The translations under genes were made by a program, and so were the position numbers. The notes under the pieces are model-generated. The model saw only the letters and a program-made list of their open reading frames with translations, ran no database searches and was not told where the DNA came from. A stretch of 50,902 bases of DNA from Lachnospiraceae bacterium (GTDB lineage Bacteria; Bacillota; Clostridia; Lachnospirales; Lachnospiraceae): the NCBI GenBank assembly GCA_017432565.1, contig JAFRIW010000039.1, positions 1-50,902 of the forward strand. Direction: 5' to 3'. Position 1 is the first letter of the stretch. Each line of letters opens with the position of its first letter. This document shows positions 18,640-27,104 of the stretch, piece after piece.

Positions 18640-19830
18640 TCAGTCTTTTACTGTCAGAAACGGCAGTACCGTAATGCCCCGCGCATCGGACGGCAGGTGC
18701 CTCTGCTCATACTCCGCGCGGTCCCGGCAGGGAACCACAAGAAGTATTTTTTCCGGCGCCGCGCCGGCGCCCCTCCCGCGCTTTCTGAGCAGGCCTGAGA
18801 GATCCCGCACGAGCGCTTCGTCCGCATTTTTTGTAATCAGTACCGGAATTCCGCCCGGGTCCGCCGCGGAAGTCTGCCGCAGCGCCGCCTCCAGCAGTTC
18901 CCGTGCCGGCACCTTCGGATCCTCCGTGAAATCTCTGGTAAAAAAGCGCATGACCTCTGTGATCCGGTTTCCGTTAAAGCAGATGCCTTCCGGCTGTGAG
19001 ATGGCGCCGGCATAACCGGACAGCTCATCTTCCGCAGGCCGCACACCCACCTGCAGACGGACCGGCTGGTTTTTTCCGGCCAGCAGGGCATACAGCGTCG
19101 CTGCGGCGGAAATACTCTGCTCAATCTCCTCCGGCTGTCTGCGTACACCCTCGTCCTCCAGATCCAGCAGAATCCGGATCTGCTCCGAGACCGGTGCCGC
19201 ATACGTGTTGACCATCAGCTTTCCGGCCCGCGCACTCGCTTTCCAGTTCACGCTCTTCATGGGATCCGTCGTCTGATACTCGCGGATCGATGAAAAGGCA
19301 AAAGGATCCTCGTACACCCTGCGCATGCTCTGCTTCTCGCCCTGCAGCACCTCGGCCGCGCGAAGAATCCCGGATACGTCGGATTTTGCCGGATAGACAT
19401 ACAGCGTCTGCTCCGGGTCCGGGAGGTCCGAGAGAAAGACACTCTTGAAAAACAGACCGGGTGAGACGCAGGAAATATGGCTGATGCGGTACTGTCCCCG
19501 CTGCGTGCCCGTCAGATGATAGGTGCGGTAGATTTTCTCCATGCCGCGCATCGAAAAGACGTCCCGCTTGTAGACGTAGTCGCTGATCACGGTATTTTCG
19601 GCGTCAAGAAACAGAAGTCCCTTCGGCACGCGGAAGGCGACTTCCATTGCGGCGACCGGCATGCGTTTGTGATTCTCGACCGTTTCGACCAGCTCTGTCT
19701 GCTCTCCGACACGGATGCTCTCCTGCCCGAATTCGACTCCGATCCGCACGCCGCGGCTCCATGTATTACTGTAGAATCTGGCTGCCAGAAGAAAGAGGAT
19801 TCCGGTCAGCGCAAGAAACAGCAGCGTCAT
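18640..19830 (-). CDS. DUF58 (vWA-like) protein, MoxR partner
   Basis: 396 residues: an N-terminal membrane anchor (residues 1-20), a beta-rich extracytoplasmic or domain-of-unknown-function section (30-150), then the DUF58 signature REYQTTDPMKSVNWKASAR and a vWA-like fold (RILLDLEDEG, then alternating strands). DUF58 proteins are the usual partners of MoxR ATPases and are thought to present a metal-binding vWA surface to client proteins. The ATG overlaps the moxR stop by four bases, so translation is coupled. The usual MIDAS DxSxS is reduced to DLEDEG here, so metal binding is uncertain. Confidence 0.88.
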   Translation of the reverse strand: MTLLFLALTGILFLLAARFYSNTWSRGVRIGVEFGQESIRVGEQTELVETVENHKRMPVAAMEVAFRVPKGLLFLDAENTVISDYVYKRDVFSMRGMEKIYRTYHLTGTQRGQYRISHISCVSPGLFFKSVFLSDLPDPEQTLYVYPAKSDVSGILRAAEVLQGEKQSMRRVYEDPFAFSSIREYQTTDPMKSVNWKASARAGKLMVNTYAAPVSEQIRILLDLEDEGVRRQPEEIEQSISAAATLYALLAGKNQPVRLQVGVRPAEDELSGYAGAISQPEGICFNGNRITEVMRFFTRDFTEDPKVPARELLEAALRQTSAADPGGIPVLITKNADEALVRDLSGLLRKRGRGAGAAPEKILLVVPCRDRAEYEQRHLPSDARGITVLPFLTVKD

Positions 19831-20807
19831 CTTCTGCCCCAGTCCTCCGTCGGGACCGGCACCGTGTGCAGCAGATCCCGGACCTTCTGTGTCTTTTCCT
19901 GATCCGTCATCTCTTCCGAGAGAAAACGGTGCGCGAGCACAGGCACAGCGACCGCCTTGATATCCTCGGGTACGACAAAATCACGCCCCTGTACAAGGGC
20001 ATATCCCTGTGCGGCGCGAAGAAGCGCCAGGGTTCCGCGGGGGCTCACGCCGCTCACGGCGGATTCGGAGACGTCCGTCTCGTCCCGCCGCCGGTTTCTT
20101 GTCTCCTGCAGGAGCCTGGCGATATAATCCCGCAGATCCGCGTGGACATAAACCTCTCTGCAGCAGCTCCGAAGCTCCCGGATTTCCTCCGCACTTGTCA
20201 CCGGTGTAATTTCCTGCAGCGGCTCATCCTGAATATAGCGGTCGATCATCTGCTTCTCTTCAGCCAGGCTCATCCGCCCCATCCGGATTTTCATAAGAAA
20301 CCGGTCCAGCTGCGCCTCGGGAAGCGGAAAACAGCCGATGGTCTCGACCGGATTCTGCGTGGCGATGACGAGGAACGGGTCCTCCAGCGGCCGGGTCTCT
20401 CCGTCCACCGTCACCTGCTTCTCCGCCATGCACTCGAGCAGCGCCGACTGGGTTCTGGGCGTCGCCCGGTTGATCTCATCGGCCAGCAGCAGATTCGAGA
20501 AAACCGGGCCTTCGCGGAAGACAAAATCTCCCTCGCCCTGATGAAAATAGTGAATGCCGGTCACGTCGCCGGGCAGCAGATCCGGCGTGAACTGGATCCT
20601 CCCGAAGGACAGATCCATGGATGCCGCCAGCGTCCGCGCGAGGAGCGTTTTGCCCGTGCCGGGCACATCCTCAAGCAAAACATGGCCCTGCGCCGCAATG
20701 GCCGCCAGCAGAAGGGTGACCACCTCCTCTTTTCCGACCAGCACCTTCGCGGTGTTTTCCTTTACTCTGGCAATCGCCTGCTGCGCCCGTTCCATCGTTT
20801 CAGGCAT
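19827..20807 (-). CDS. MoxR-family AAA+ ATPase
   Basis: 326 residues, full length for the family. Walker A is VPGTGKT (Lys53), Walker B is LLLADEINRA (Asp110-Glu111), sensor 1 is VIATQNPVE, and the Arg-finger region follows LPEAQLDRF. The C-terminal lid contains VRDLLHTVPVPTEDWG. MoxR ATPases act as chaperones that insert cofactors or remodel complexes with a vWA partner, here the overlapping DUF58 gene. GGAGGA precedes ATG 20807. It is first of the four-gene set moxR-DUF58-DUF4129-STAND; the 18-bp dyad just upstream may control it. Confidence 0.93.
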   Translation of the reverse strand: MPETMERAQQAIARVKENTAKVLVGKEEVVTLLLAAIAAQGHVLLEDVPGTGKTLLARTLAASMDLSFGRIQFTPDLLPGDVTGIHYFHQGEGDFVFREGPVFSNLLLADEINRATPRTQSALLECMAEKQVTVDGETRPLEDPFLVIATQNPVETIGCFPLPEAQLDRFLMKIRMGRMSLAEEKQMIDRYIQDEPLQEITPVTSAEEIRELRSCCREVYVHADLRDYIARLLQETRNRRRDETDVSESAVSGVSPRGTLALLRAAQGYALVQGRDFVVPEDIKAVAVPVLAHRFLSEEMTDQEKTQKVRDLLHTVPVPTEDWGRR

Positions 20808-20832
20808 CTTTCTTCCTCCACTTTAATCAGCT

Positions 20833-20850
20833 GTTTACAGTCCTGTAAAC
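20833..20850. promoter_or_regulatory. 18-bp perfect dyad upstream of moxR
   Basis: GTTTACAG (20833-20840), two bases, then CTGTAAAC (20843-20850). The dyad lies in the 44-bp gap between the carboxylesterase stop and the moxR start, 25 bases upstream of the ATG. No T run follows, so a repressor or activator site is more likely than a terminator. The binding protein is unknown. Confidence 0.4.
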
Positions 20851-20851
20851 G

Positions 20852-22450
20852 TCAGTGCTGCACATTGCCCATCATCTCGGCCATCATCTTCCCGAAGACC
20901 GGGCCCATGTATCTCATAAAGACAGGCATCAGCGCGTGATCGTGGTTTTCCCTGACACGCGTATGCGCATCGATGATCAGCGTGTTCTCTTTTCCTTCCT
21001 CACAGGCCGGCCAGGACGGGATCGCACCGTTATCCGGGCAGCCCGTACGGGCAAAAGCAAGCACGGATTCAAAGCATTCCTTCTGGATGCGTGCGGAGAG
21101 CGTCTCATCCTCCGAAGGCCCGTGCGGGTATTCCACCAGATCAATATTGTTGAAGACATAAGGGATGTCGCTGCAGTGCCACGGTGTATTTCCGCCGTAC
21201 ACCGGCTGGTCCATGTTGAACAGATAGGACCAGGTGCACTTGTTCAGCTTGCTGCGCTCCGCGATATAGTCGATCTCCGGTGCGCGGAAGATAAAATCAA
21301 GACGGAGCAGATCGATCAGTCTGCGCTCCGGATAGGCTTCCCGGAACAGCGGGATCAGAGCCTCCGCGCCTTCCTCACCCAGCATCTCGCGGATCCTTGC
21401 GATCTGATCCTCCTCCGTCAGTTCTTCGTCCTGCCAGGGCGCAGGAACGAAGGAAGTAAACTCTCCGTAGACACTGCCGACCAGCAGCGGGATGTCCTTC
21501 GTCTCTTCGCGGAAGCCGTTCGCGACCGGCTCACCCTTATAGAACGCATTCGGATGCGGCGCGCCGCCGACGTATTTTCCCGCCGCCTGCAGCGCGGGTC
21601 TGATCTTTACATAGGCTTTCGCAAGATCATGGTAATCTGCCGCTTCCAGGGCTTTGACACCTTTTGCTCCGTCCGCGATGTCTTCTTCCGGAACCCCCAG
21701 TTCGCGCATCAGCGCCTCGGCAAGATCTTTTCCGCTTCCGGACGCATCCGCGAGCACGGGTCCGATGACACCGCTCATGACATAGCCCTTTGCGTACAGG
21801 CCGTCCGCCGCGGGAGACTGCAGGAGCGTGGTCACCTTGGCACCGCCGCCGGACTGGCCGAAGACCGTGACATTGTCCGGGTCTCCGCCGAACGCCGCGA
21901 TGTTCTCATGCACCCAGCGAAGCGATGCGATGATGTCGTCACCGCCCGCATTGCCGGAGTTGGCGTATTCCTCACCGTAATCCGACAGGTCAAAATATCC
22001 GAGAATGTTCAGTCTGTGATTGATCGAGACGACGACCGCATCACCGGCCCGGCTCATGTTCGCGCCATCGTATGCGATGTGCTCGATGGCCGAGCCCGCC
22101 TCGAATCCGCCGCCGTGCAGCCACACAAGCACCGGGCGCTTTGCGTCATCCGCCGCCGGTGTCCAGACATTCAGGTTCAGGCAGTCCTCGTCCATGGGCC
22201 AGAAGCGGTGCGGCACGTTGAGTTCGCCGTTCGGGCGGTCGTTGGTCAGAAGCGGACACACATAACCGTAGTTCGAAGCGTCAAACACGCCCTGAATTTC
22301 ATCCGGTTCCTCCGGCGCATGGAAGCGCCGTGCCTTTGCGTACGGAATTCCCTTGAAGATCAGAAGGCCGTCGTGCGCATAGCCCTTCACCATGCCCTTT
22401 GCGGTCTTCACAAGCGCTGTAGTCTTATCGCATTGAAAAGAATGTTTCAT
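20852..22450 (-). CDS. Type-B carboxylesterase (alpha/beta hydrolase)
   Basis: 532 residues. The oxyanion hole is HGGGF (112-116), the nucleophile Ser200 lies in VFGQSGGGAK, and the family motif EDCLNLNVWTP (88-98) is present. A Glu in VYGEFTSF and a His in WHCSDIPYVF are the likely remaining triad members. The GxSxG is GQSGG, slightly unlike the more usual GESAG. Type-B esterases hydrolyse carboxylic esters, including acylated sugars and aryl esters. No signal peptide. A ribosome binding site (AGGGGGG) precedes the ATG. It lies 44 bases upstream of moxR in the same direction, yet its content fits the sugar genes better. Confidence 0.9.
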   Translation of the reverse strand: MKHSFQCDKTTALVKTAKGMVKGYAHDGLLIFKGIPYAKARRFHAPEEPDEIQGVFDASNYGYVCPLLTNDRPNGELNVPHRFWPMDEDCLNLNVWTPAADDAKRPVLVWLHGGGFEAGSAIEHIAYDGANMSRAGDAVVVSINHRLNILGYFDLSDYGEEYANSGNAGGDDIIASLRWVHENIAAFGGDPDNVTVFGQSGGGAKVTTLLQSPAADGLYAKGYVMSGVIGPVLADASGSGKDLAEALMRELGVPEEDIADGAKGVKALEAADYHDLAKAYVKIRPALQAAGKYVGGAPHPNAFYKGEPVANGFREETKDIPLLVGSVYGEFTSFVPAPWQDEELTEEDQIARIREMLGEEGAEALIPLFREAYPERRLIDLLRLDFIFRAPEIDYIAERSKLNKCTWSYLFNMDQPVYGGNTPWHCSDIPYVFNNIDLVEYPHGPSEDETLSARIQKECFESVLAFARTGCPDNGAIPSWPACEEGKENTLIIDAHTRVRENHDHALMPVFMRYMGPVFGKMMAEMMGNVQH

Positions 22451-22617
22451 TTTGAACCCCCCTGTAGAGATAAGTTTATGCCTTTTTCATCATACCATTT
22501 ACAAGCGGTTGAAAACAGGTTTTGTCTTTTCTAAAATGAGACAAAGAGACAGAATCCGGAAGGGCGGCGCGGGCTGTCCGCCTGCACGTCATCAGACCGG
22601 ATATGAGGTGAAAAGCG

Positions 22618-23901
22618 ATGATCAGAATCACAACAGGAAGCATGATGCATGTCCACGGCGCGCTCGGTACGGGAACCGATTACACCGTGCGGCTCTCTGT
22701 CCGGATGACCGATCCGGTGGATCCTGTGATCCTTGAGAAGGCACTGCAGGCCGCGCAGCAGTCCTTCCCGGTTTTCTGCATCCGGCTGCGGGCAGATGAA
22801 CAGGAATATTACTTCGAGGAAAATCCTCTCCCGGTGGTCCTGCTGCATCAGTCGGAAAAGAGCTGCCTGAACTGTGTCGAGTCCAACTATCATCTCTGGA
22901 CTGTCTGTTTTGACGAAGACTGGATTCATCTGGATATCTTCCATGGCATGACAGACGGCACCGGCATGTATCAGGTGCTCGCGACCCTTCTGTACTATTA
23001 CTGCGCGGAGCGCTATGGCATTCCGCCGCAGGAGGATCTGAACACCACCGGTCACCCGGCCGGCGCACAGCGCCGCACGGATCCGCAGGACACGCTCTCG
23101 CCGGACACCCTTCCCGCAGACCTTCTGCAGATCGCACAGAAGCCGGTCGGGAATGCCTTCACACTCGAGACAGACGGCGGCCTGACCTCACAGGGCTATG
23201 CCGTGATCCGGGACATCGAGATCCCGGAGGACGCATTCGTCCGCTTCACCTCCGCCCACGACGCAAGCCCCGGCACGATGGTCTCGCTCCTGCTCGCCAG
23301 GGCGATCGACAGTCTGTATCCTTCCCGGGACAAAAAGATCATCAGCGCCTATGTCGTCAACGCCCGCCCGATGCTGCAGGCGAAAGAGACACTGGCCAAC
23401 TGCCTGAGCATGGCCTTCTTTCCTTATGAAGACCGGATCCGTGAAATGCCGCTGACAGAGCAGTGCACGATTTATCGCGGAATGACCTTCCTGCAGAGTG
23501 ACCCCGGATGCGTCCTGCCCTCCGTCGCCGCCAGTGCACAGGCTGTCCGCGCCGCTGCCGCTGCCGCTCCGACGATCGAAGAAAAGAAAAAAACCTTCTC
23601 CGCCATGTTTAACGGCGGAGAAGGCCTGATTACTTATCTGGTCAGTTATACCGGAAAATGGCGGTATGCTGACATCGGAAATTATATGCGCGAGTTCTGG
23701 GCCCATGCCCCGAACACCTTCGGTCTGACCGTGCAGATCGGCGCGGCGGGCGGGAAGATCTTTCTCTCTCTTCAGCAGCGGTTCAAAGAGGACACGGTCT
23801 GCCGCGCATTCCTCTCCCAGCTGGAGCAGAACGGCATCCCGTATGTCGTCCGCCGGGAGATGAAAAGCGACGTCCCGGCCTTTACCACTGACTGTGAATG
23901 A
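22618..23901 (+). CDS. Stand-alone condensation/acyltransferase-like protein (HxxxDG)
   Basis: 427 residues. The motif HGMTDG (His109 to Gly114) matches the HxxxDG active site shared by NRPS condensation domains, alcohol acetyltransferases and PapA5-type acyltransferases, which use His as the base. The second half has the NARP motif (AYVVNARPML) and NCLSMAFFPY, corresponding to the floor-loop region of the fold. No carrier protein or NRPS gene lies nearby, so it probably uses acyl-CoA or acts on a small molecule. The start follows GAGGTGA. It is divergent from the esterase and convergent with the UPF0173 gene. Its 3' half contains a strong terminator for the opposite strand. Confidence 0.7.
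   Translation: MIRITTGSMMHVHGALGTGTDYTVRLSVRMTDPVDPVILEKALQAAQQSFPVFCIRLRADEQEYYFEENPLPVVLLHQSEKSCLNCVESNYHLWTVCFDEDWIHLDIFHGMTDGTGMYQVLATLLYYYCAERYGIPPQEDLNTTGHPAGAQRRTDPQDTLSPDTLPADLLQIAQKPVGNAFTLETDGGLTSQGYAVIRDIEIPEDAFVRFTSAHDASPGTMVSLLLARAIDSLYPSRDKKIISAYVVNARPMLQAKETLANCLSMAFFPYEDRIREMPLTEQCTIYRGMTFLQSDPGCVLPSVAASAQAVRAAAAAAPTIEEKKKTFSAMFNGGEGLITYLVSYTGKWRYADIGNYMREFWAHAPNTFGLTVQIGAAGGKIFLSLQQRFKEDTVCRAFLSQLEQNGIPYVVRREMKSDVPAFTTDCE
23581..23624 (-). terminator. Intrinsic terminator on the minus strand, inside the acyltransferase gene
   Basis: A perfect 11-bp GC-rich stem (CCTTCTCCGCC at 23594-23604, GGCGGAGAAGG at 23614-23624) with a 9-base loop. On the minus strand it is followed by TTTTTTTCTTTTC (complement of 23581-23593). 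It can stop transcripts coming from the UPF0173/GH43 genes, about 380 bases past the UPF0173 stop codon. Confidence 0.75.
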
Positions 23902-24002
23902 TCTGACGCAGCCGAATCTTTCCTCCATTCCATCCTCCTGTGAGTCCAATTATTCCGGTTGCTTCTGGGATATCGTGTTCTCACAGTCATTATTTGCAAA
24001 AT

Positions 24003-24665
24003 TCAGTCGATATCAATGTGGTCACCGGGATGCAGCACGCGGGCCGGGATCCGCTGATCTTCGCAGGCATGGATGAAGGGCTCCGGATCCTGCACAAGCG
24101 CCGGGAAGGTCCCGTAGTGCATCGGGACCGCGAGCTTCGGGCGGATCATGCCGGCGGCTCTCGCCGCGTCGTCCGGTCCCATCGTGTAGACGTCACCGAC
24201 CGGTGCCAGCAGAACATCGATCTGCTCCTGCGCGAGCAGCTCAAAATCCTTCGTCAGAGCCGTATCGCCCAGGTGACAGATCTTCTTCCCGCCGACCGAG
24301 ATCACAAAGCCGCAGGCGAGCGCACCGGGAACACCGCTGCCGTGGATCGCGGGGATCAGTTTCACGCTTCCGAAGGGGAGGCGGATCGTTCCGCCCAGAT
24401 TGCAGGGAAGGCAGGAAAAACCGGAAAACAGGGCTCTGCCGATCTCGACCGGCGTGATAATTTTCGCGCCGGTGCGCTTCGCGATCGCAGGCGTATCCCC
24501 CACATGGTCCCCGTGTCCGTGCGTCACCAGAATATAGTCCGCATCGACCTCATCAGGCCCGGCGGCGGCCATGGGGTTCCCCGTCAGGTACGGGTCCGTC
24601 AGCAGTACAGTGCTTCCGTCTGTAATACTGAAACACGCGTGTCCGTAAAATGTAATCTTAACCAT
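24003..24665 (-). CDS. UPF0173 metal-dependent hydrolase (MBL fold)
   Basis: 220 residues, full length for the family. Metal ligands are seen in FYGHACF (His9), VTHGHGDHVGD (HxHxDH), a later His (PAIHGS), the GD of CHLGDTAL, and PMHYGTF near the C-terminus. Members are small cytoplasmic hydrolases whose natural substrate is unclear. The start at 24665 follows AGGAGGAG. It begins 47 bases downstream of the GH43 stop in the same direction, so it is probably co-transcribed with it and ends at the terminator lying inside the opposing gene. Confidence 0.92.
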   Translation of the reverse strand: MVKITFYGHACFSITDGSTVLLTDPYLTGNPMAAAGPDEVDADYILVTHGHGDHVGDTPAIAKRTGAKIITPVEIGRALFSGFSCLPCNLGGTIRLPFGSVKLIPAIHGSGVPGALACGFVISVGGKKICHLGDTALTKDFELLAQEQIDVLLAPVGDVYTMGPDDAARAAGMIRPKLAVPMHYGTFPALVQDPEPFIHACEDQRIPARVLHPGDHIDID

Positions 24666-24712
24666 ATCTCCTCCTTTCCCGCTCCTGTCTGCAGGAATGG
24701 CTGCAGACAACA

Positions 24713-26155
24713 TCAGTTTCCGAGCGTCAGGTCAAACAGTTCAAGGCCGCTGCTCTCTTCGATCCGCAGGACCGCTTCATACAGCCCGTCCTCCGGCTTC
24801 TCCTCCGGCAGCGTGATCTGCGCGGTGAAGGTCTGTGCAGTGCCGGCCTGTTCATCTGCAGCTCCCGTAATGTTCAGTGTTCCGGCTTCTTTCCCGTTCA
24901 GCAGCAGCGTGATTTTGCCGCTTCCGGCAGCCGTGATGCTGAACGTACTGTAAACATGTTCCGCATTGAAATAGCGGAAAACCGCTTCGCATCCTTCCTT
25001 CAGATTTGTCAGCTTCTCCGGGTACGGCTCTCCCTCCTCCGACAGCCCGATACAGCAGCCACCGCGGACGCCGCAGGCCTCATAGCCCTTCACCGTCTCG
25101 CCGGGTCCGAAGGGATCCCCCACGCCCTGGGAGGTCATCTTCACTTCCGGGATCGAGCCGTCCGGCATGATCTGTATTTTTTCAATACACAGCCTTCTGT
25201 TCAGCTTATCCCCCTGGCTGCAGCGGTGATAGAAGACGTACCACTGCCCGTTCACACACTCGATCGAGCCGTGGTTGTTCCAGCTGGCCGGATCGCACTC
25301 CTGATTGTTAATGATCACGCCGCGGTAGGTGAAGGGCCCGAGCGGAGATTTACTTGTCGCATAGGAAAGCGAAGTGGGCTTCCCGTACGCAATACTGGCG
25401 TAGACATAGTAGTAGGTGCCGCCGATTTTGCGCATGGACGAGCCCTCGTGGAAGAAATGCTCCTCCTCCGTGACCAGGTTGTCCGTGATACTTTCAACGT
25501 CCAGGGTCACCATGTCGTCCGCAAGCTTCGCGCCGTGGGAGAACAGCTGGCCCCAGTAGTAATAGGCCTGCCCGTCGTCATCGATAAAAATGGCCGGGTC
25601 GATACCGCCCACCGGCAGCTGCTTAAAGTCTGTAAACGGGCCCTCCGGCTTATCGGAGACCGCCACGCCCTCCGTGTCATCAGACATACAGAAGTACAGA
25701 TAATATTTTCCGTCTCTCTCCAGACAGTCCGGCGCGAACAGCAGGCTGGGCTTCGGACCGTTGTCCGGGTTCTCGAAAGCCGCCTTGTCATCCGCATAGT
25801 CTGTGAGCATCTTTTTTATAAACGGCGTCGGATGGCTCCAGTCAATGCCCGGGTAATGCGGATAGTCCGGATTGTTGCACCAGGGAATGTCATTCCCATC
25901 CAGCGACTTCTCATGTACCGTCCAGGTTTTTAAGTCAGGCGTCGAAGCAACGTGATATTCCTCGCTGCAATACACCTGCTCCAGCGCATCATAGCTGCCG
26001 TAAATATACAGCTTTCCGTCCGACATCACATGCGCCTCGCTGTCCGGAATATGCACCCCCAGCGGAAGAATCGGGTTTCTCTGGTTTTCAATTGTCTGCG
26101 GAAATTGCTGCTTCTCCTGCTTTTTCTCTGTTTTCTGTGTTTTGTTCTGACTCAT
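24713..26155 (-). CDS. GH43 glycosidase with C-terminal beta-sandwich (CBM6-like)
   Basis: 480 residues. The five-bladed propeller begins at about residue 27 with IPDSEAHVM; the likely catalytic base is Asp38, the pKa modulator Asp186 (GGIDPAIFIDDDG) and the general acid Glu237 (FFHEGSSMRK). A C-terminal domain of ~130 residues looks like a CBM6-type sandwich. GH43 enzymes act as beta-xylosidases, alpha-arabinofuranosidases or arabinanases with inversion. The Lys/Gln-rich N-terminus (MSQNKTQKTEKKQEK) is not a signal peptide. ATG 26155 is preceded by GGTGAGG; an ATG at 26218 is less likely. Inverted repeats lie 70-150 bases upstream and may be operators. Confidence 0.9.
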   Translation of the reverse strand: MSQNKTQKTEKKQEKQQFPQTIENQRNPILPLGVHIPDSEAHVMSDGKLYIYGSYDALEQVYCSEEYHVASTPDLKTWTVHEKSLDGNDIPWCNNPDYPHYPGIDWSHPTPFIKKMLTDYADDKAAFENPDNGPKPSLLFAPDCLERDGKYYLYFCMSDDTEGVAVSDKPEGPFTDFKQLPVGGIDPAIFIDDDGQAYYYWGQLFSHGAKLADDMVTLDVESITDNLVTEEEHFFHEGSSMRKIGGTYYYVYASIAYGKPTSLSYATSKSPLGPFTYRGVIINNQECDPASWNNHGSIECVNGQWYVFYHRCSQGDKLNRRLCIEKIQIMPDGSIPEVKMTSQGVGDPFGPGETVKGYEACGVRGGCCIGLSEEGEPYPEKLTNLKEGCEAVFRYFNAEHVYSTFSITAAGSGKITLLLNGKEAGTLNITGAADEQAGTAQTFTAQITLPEEKPEDGLYEAVLRIEESSGLELFDLTLGN

Positions 26156-26612
26156 AGCTGCCTCACCTTCAATATTGGTAATCCGTCTGTTGCTCTGACT
26201 GTATCCTGTTTTTCTCATCTATTGAACTCATTTCCTGCTTTTTCCGAGAATGAGTTCAACTCTCCCTGCCGAAAAAAAGTCCAAGTGTTCATTTGTTGAA
26301 CTCCCCTGTTCACTTTCAGTAATTCAGGTACAATAATCTGACCTGAAATTCCCGCCGGACAAGCTCACTGAACAATTTCCGGTTGTTTTTTTGTACTTCT
26401 TTCCGGAAAAACTCCAGGTCAGTACAATCTCGCAATTCAAGCTTCTTCAAAAGCAGAAGTTCACATAAAATAGTTGTACCCTTTTCTGCCGCTTGCTCAG
26501 ATTGCGTACAAATGCCGGAAATCCGGACACCTCACTTCTCCCGGGCGCCTCATAATGCCGGAAATCCAGGCGCTTCAAAAGCCGGAAAAGCAAGCACCGT
26601 GCCCCGGCGCTC
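26156..26612. promoter_or_regulatory. 457-bp gene-free region with inverted and direct repeats
   Basis: No gene was found here. TTGAACTCATT (26222-26232) and its exact complement (26249-26259) form an 11-bp inverted repeat with a 16-base gap, and GTTGAACTC recurs at 26295-26303; these are the best operator candidates for the GH43 gene. Further right the 14-mer AATGCCGGAAATCC occurs at 26511-26524 and 26554-26567, with a degenerate copy AAGCCGGAAAAGC at 26579-26591. The latter look like decayed repeats or a remnant hairpin array; no known element was recognised. Confidence 0.5.
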
Positions 26613-27059
26613 TTATCCCTCCTTACTGCACAGATTCACGGTCAGGCCGAAGAGCAGCGGGAAGACCGCACAGCCGACCACATAAGCAAATAGGAAAGTC
26701 ATCGGGAACGAACCCAGAAACGCAAAAATCAGTTCCCTCCGGAAGCCCATTTCCGAGAACATGAGCAGAAAGCTCATCAGCGCCGTCATGATGAAGACGA
26801 TCGCCAGCATGCGCAGAAAATAGAATACTTTACTGTTTTCATCCTTCACAAAGCGGGATGCGAAGGCATTGCCCACTTTCACGAGCGGGATGTAACTGCC
26901 CAGCGTGAAGTTGATGCCGAAAGCCGGCACCATCCCCATGCAGAAGCTGTTGAAGGAAAGATTCCCCTGCACTGCCTTTATGAACAGCGTGAGCGCCGCG
27001 CTGAAGACCAGTGAGAAGACTGTGTTGAAAACAATACCAAACTGTGACTTTTTAAACAT
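26613..27059 (-). CDS. Small four-helix membrane protein (DUF2798-like)
   Basis: 148 residues with four hydrophobic segments (about 8-30, 42-60, 78-103 and 112-140). The order NTVFSLVFSAAL, then FGINFTLGSYIP, then RMLAIVFIMTALMSFLLMF resembles the DUF2798-type integral membrane proteins of Firmicutes; this match is by eye. Function is unknown. The ribosome binding site AAGGCAGG is weak. It sits alone between the GH43 and rhamnosidase genes, 45 bases downstream of the latter in the same direction, so it may be transcribed with it. Confidence 0.6.
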   Translation of the reverse strand: MFKKSQFGIVFNTVFSLVFSAALTLFIKAVQGNLSFNSFCMGMVPAFGINFTLGSYIPLVKVGNAFASRFVKDENSKVFYFLRMLAIVFIMTALMSFLLMFSEMGFRRELIFAFLGSFPMTFLFAYVVGCAVFPLLFGLTVNLCSKEG

Positions 27060-27104
27060 AGCTGCCTGCCTTTCCTGTTGAAAATGAACCCTCGGATGCT
27101 GATT

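Noticed and set aside
20855..22534. 559-codon open frame opposite the first carboxylesterase
   Set aside because: Antisense to a full catalytic esterase, no start signal, no motif.
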